64,000 bases of DNA, taken from the NCBI RefSeq assembly GCF_018332695.1, contig NZ_BOQN01000040.1, positions 1 through 64,000 on the forward strand, read 5' to 3'. The notes under the pieces are model-generated. The model saw nothing but the letters and a program-made list of their open reading frames with translations. It was not told where the DNA came from and made no database searches. Position numbers and translations under genes: made by a program. The stretch comes from Paractinoplanes toevensis (GTDB taxonomy: Bacteria > Actinomycetota > Actinomycetes > Mycobacteriales > Micromonosporaceae). How positions within the stretch are numbered: position 1 is the first letter of the stretch; the number at the start of each line of letters is the position of its first letter. Shown here piece after piece: positions 61,858 through 64,000 of the stretch.

Positions 61858-62663
61858 GGCTTGCGGGCGACCGCACCGAACTCGTCGACCTCGCGCAGTT
61901 CCTCGGGGGAGGCACCGGGGGCCGGGCGCCACTGCGAGCACGGCACGAGGCCGGGCTCGACGACCTCGAGGCCCTCCAGGAAGCGGGCCAGTTCCTCGGG
62001 GCGGCGCAGGTGGTAGGAGAGCGGCGCGTTCGCGTTCCACACCCCGATCGCCTCCTCGAAGGCCGGGCCGTCGATCACGTTGGTGCCGTCGGCGGTGGCG
62101 AGGTAGCTGCCGGACGGCAGTCCGTCGAGGAGCCGGCGCACGATCGACACGGCCTCGTCCAGGTCGGGCACGTGCCCGAGGATGTTCATCAGGATCAGGC
62201 CGGTCGGCTGGGACAGGTCGAGCGTGGTGCGGGCCGCCGCCTCGAGGATCGCGGCCGGGTCGTGCAGGTCGGCGTCGATGTACTCGGTGACGCCCTCGGC
62301 CGTGCCGGTCAGCAGCGCCCGGGCGTGCACCAGCACCAGCGGGTCGTTGTCGACGTAGACGATCCGGGCGTCCGGTGCGGCGGCCTGGGCAACCTGGTGG
62401 GTGTTCTCGGCGGTCGGCATGCCGGTGCCGATGTCGAGGAACTGCCGGATGCCGGCTTCCTGCGCGAGGAACGTGATGGACCGCTTGAGGAAGCCGCGGG
62501 ACGACTGGGCGACCACGGTGATGTCCGGGTAGAACTCGGAGAACTGATCGCCGACCTGGCGGTCGACCTCGAAGTTGTCCTTGCCGCCCAGCCAGTAGTT
62601 CCACACCCGGGCGGAATGCGGAATGCTGGTGTCGAGCTTGGCGCCGGCGTCACTGTCACCCAT
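61854..62663 (-). CDS. SAM-dependent methyltransferase of the DUF574 family
   Basis: A 269-residue protein with DUF574 marks: DTSIPHSARVWNYWLGGKDNFEVDRQVGD at the N-terminus, the SAM motif FLDIGTGMPTAENTHQ, VYVDNDPLVLVHARALL and the DLSQPTGLILMNILGHVPD core. This is an abundant actinobacterial family whose substrates are mostly unknown. It diverges from an XRE-DUF5753 regulator gene, a recurrent genomic pairing. Confidence 0.93.
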   Translation of the reverse strand: MGDSDAGAKLDTSIPHSARVWNYWLGGKDNFEVDRQVGDQFSEFYPDITVVAQSSRGFLKRSITFLAQEAGIRQFLDIGTGMPTAENTHQVAQAAAPDARIVYVDNDPLVLVHARALLTGTAEGVTEYIDADLHDPAAILEAAARTTLDLSQPTGLILMNILGHVPDLDEAVSIVRRLLDGLPSGSYLATADGTNVIDGPAFEEAIGVWNANAPLSYHLRRPEELARFLEGLEVVEPGLVPCSQWRPAPGASPEELREVDEFGAVARKP

Positions 62664-62770
62664 GATCGGCTCCCCGGTGGCGAAATCCTTGGCGAAAACG
62701 CGTTCGCCGGTATGCTAGCGCCCAAAGATCACGAAGTTCCAATGTGGATCACCGTTCGGGGCGAGGCGAT

Positions 62771-63631
62771 GTGAGCCAGGGGCAGGGCGGCGGTTCAACC
62801 GTGCGCCGGATGCAGCTCGGTGCCCGCCTGCGTGCCCTGCGCCGGGCGGCCGGCCTGAGCCGGGAAGAGGCCGGGCATCCGATCCGGGCGTCCGAGTCCA
62901 AGATCAGTCGGATGGAGCTGGGCCGGGTCGGCTTCAAGGAGCGCGACATCACCGACCTGCTGCTCCTCTACGGCGTGACCGATCCGCAGGAACATCAGCG
63001 GGTGCTCGCGTTCGCCCGCGAGGCCAGTGCCCCGAGCTGGTGGCATTCCTACGGCGATGTGCTCGACCCGTGGTTCCAGACCTATCTCGACTTCGAGCAG
63101 GCCGCGACCCTGATCCGCACCTACGAGGTCCAGTTCGTCCCGGGCCTGCTGCAGACCGAGGCGTACGCCCGGGCCGTGATCAGCCTCGGCGACAAGACCG
63201 CCCCCGACGAGATCGACCGGCGGCTCCGGCTGCGGATGGAGCGTAAGCAGCTGCTCCAGAGTCCCGAGGCGCCGAAGCTGTGGGTGGTGCTCGACGAGGC
63301 GGTGCTGCGCCGCCCGATCGGCGGCACCCCGGCGCTGCGCGAGCAGATCGAGTCGCTGATCGAGGCGGCCGAGTCGCCCGGGGTGCAGATCCAGGTGATG
63401 CCGTTCGCGTCCGGCGGCCACGCGGCGTCCGGCGGCGCGTTCAGCGTGCTCCGGTTCCCGTACCAGGAGCTGGCCGACATCGTCTACATCGAGTACCTCA
63501 CCGGCAGCCTCTACCTCGACAAGCGCGAGGAGGTCGACCGCTACGCGGCGGCGATCAGCCGGCTGTTCATCGAGGCCGCCCCGCTGGTCGACACCAAGTC
63601 GATCCTCAACCGCGTGCTCAAGGAACTCTGA
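62771..63631 (+). CDS. XRE-family regulator with DUF5753 domain
   Basis: A 286-residue DNA-binding protein. LGARLRALRRAAGLSREEAGHPIRASESKISRMELGRVGFKERDITDLLLLYG is the HTH, followed by WWHSYGDVLDPWFQTYLDFEQAATLIRTYEVQFVPGLLQTEAYARAVI and VVLDEAVLRRPIG of the DUF5753 module. Related regulators control morphological or antibiotic genes and often come with a small DUF397 gene, absent here. Start GTG 62771, 107 bp from the divergent methyltransferase start. Confidence 0.92.
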   Translation: MSQGQGGGSTVRRMQLGARLRALRRAAGLSREEAGHPIRASESKISRMELGRVGFKERDITDLLLLYGVTDPQEHQRVLAFAREASAPSWWHSYGDVLDPWFQTYLDFEQAATLIRTYEVQFVPGLLQTEAYARAVISLGDKTAPDEIDRRLRLRMERKQLLQSPEAPKLWVVLDEAVLRRPIGGTPALREQIESLIEAAESPGVQIQVMPFASGGHAASGGAFSVLRFPYQELADIVYIEYLTGSLYLDKREEVDRYAAAISRLFIEAAPLVDTKSILNRVLKEL

Positions 63632-63663
63632 CCGCCCGGCCATCCGCGGCGGATGATGTCGGT

Positions 63664-64000
63664 ATGCCGCACCCCCGCCACGCTGCTGGCATGGCCGACC
63701 CTCGCACCCGCTGGATGGCCCGCCTGGCCTTCCTCGCGGCCGCCGCCCCGGTCGTTCTGCTGCTCGCTGTCGCCGGTCTGCGGGGCAGTGTCGCGCTGCT
63801 GCTGATCGGCGCCGCCGGGATGGCGGTGATGCTGGCCGGCGCGTTCTGGTTCCTCAGCCATCGAGGCTTCGCCCGATGGATCGGAGCGGTGGTCGTCCTC
63901 GGCGCGCCGGTCACGGTTGCTTTGCTGTACGCGCGGCAGAACCTGATGTGGGTGGTGGTGGCCCTGGCCGCGCTGTGGACGGCGATGGTGGCCTGCGGCC
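63664..64000 (+). CDS. N-terminal part of a diacylglycerol-kinase-like membrane protein (cut by window end)
   Basis: The open frame runs off the right edge (112 residues visible). Four or so hydrophobic segments occur: LAFLAAAAPVVLLLAVAGL, VALLLIGAAGMAVMLAGAFWFL, WIGAVVVLGAPVTVALLYA and MWVVVALAALWTAMVA. This membrane module followed by a YegS/DAG-kinase domain is seen in actinobacterial diacylglycerol kinases, but the catalytic part is outside the window. ATG 63664 or ATG 63691. Confidence 0.55.
   Translation, partial: MPHPRHAAGMADPRTRWMARLAFLAAAAPVVLLLAVAGLRGSVALLLIGAAGMAVMLAGAFWFLSHRGFARWIGAVVVLGAPVTVALLYARQNLMWVVVALAALWTAMVACG

Overview
The window is about 70 percent GC DNA with strong third-position GC, GTG and TTG starts, many 4-bp start/stop overlaps, ECF sigma factors, DUF574/XRE-DUF5753 genes and secreted plant-polymer enzymes. 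It looks like chromosome of an actinomycete, most likely Micromonosporaceae (Actinoplanes-like); this taxon is inferred from gene content, not from a marker gene. No rRNA, tRNA, CRISPR, prophage or complete insertion sequence was seen.

Layout. 1-8.2 kb: an animal-type haem peroxidase operon, an NmrA-like reductase, an SDR with an XRE regulator, a SnoaL-like protein, an ECF41-type sigma factor and an alpha/beta hydrolase. Four copies of one promoter motif (GTCACA-N12-GCCCGGTC) precede the peroxidase, reductase, SnoaL and hydrolase genes, so this block reads as a compact ECF41 regulon. 8.2-18.9 kb: UvrA-like ABC protein with VOC and FMN-barrel partners, a GT2/PIG-V mannosyltransferase pair, a MarR/nitroreductase pair with two visible operators, a two-component system, a membrane-anchored trypsin-like protease and an orphan FAD subunit of a molybdenum hydroxylase.

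19-34 kb is the most coherent region. Two coupled PL1 pectate lyases are followed by genes for all four enzyme steps of oxidative uronate catabolism: uronate dehydrogenase, glucarate dehydratase, HpcH/HpaI (GarL-type) aldolase and tartronate semialdehyde reductase. With them are an IclR regulator, a sugar ABC transporter, a GH79 beta-glucuronidase-like enzyme, a BNR_4 propeller enzyme and an unrecognised cytoplasmic TIM-barrel-like protein inside the transporter operon. The predicted flow is extracellular polymer to uronic acid, import, aldarate, 5-keto-4-deoxyglucarate, then pyruvate plus glycerate. A PL9 pectate lyase at 44.5 kb adds to the pectin theme.

34-64 kb is ordinary accessory and housekeeping content: glycosyltransferase, ankyrin protein, an alcohol dehydrogenase that seems to start at ATT, secreted emfourin-like protein, a tiny Tat lipoprotein, lipase, acyl-CoA synthetase, MFS pump, GGDEF/EAL protein, LysR with PutA, a STAND-type ATPase with an FAD oxidoreductase, 2-hydroxyacid dehydrogenase with TetR, RraA, aminotransferase, DUF574 methyltransferase with an XRE-DUF5753 regulator, and the start of a DAG-kinase-like gene. 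One gene (42059-42423) appears frameshifted. Short GC-rich in-frame minisatellites occur in two genes and another repeat array lies between genes near 56.5 kb.
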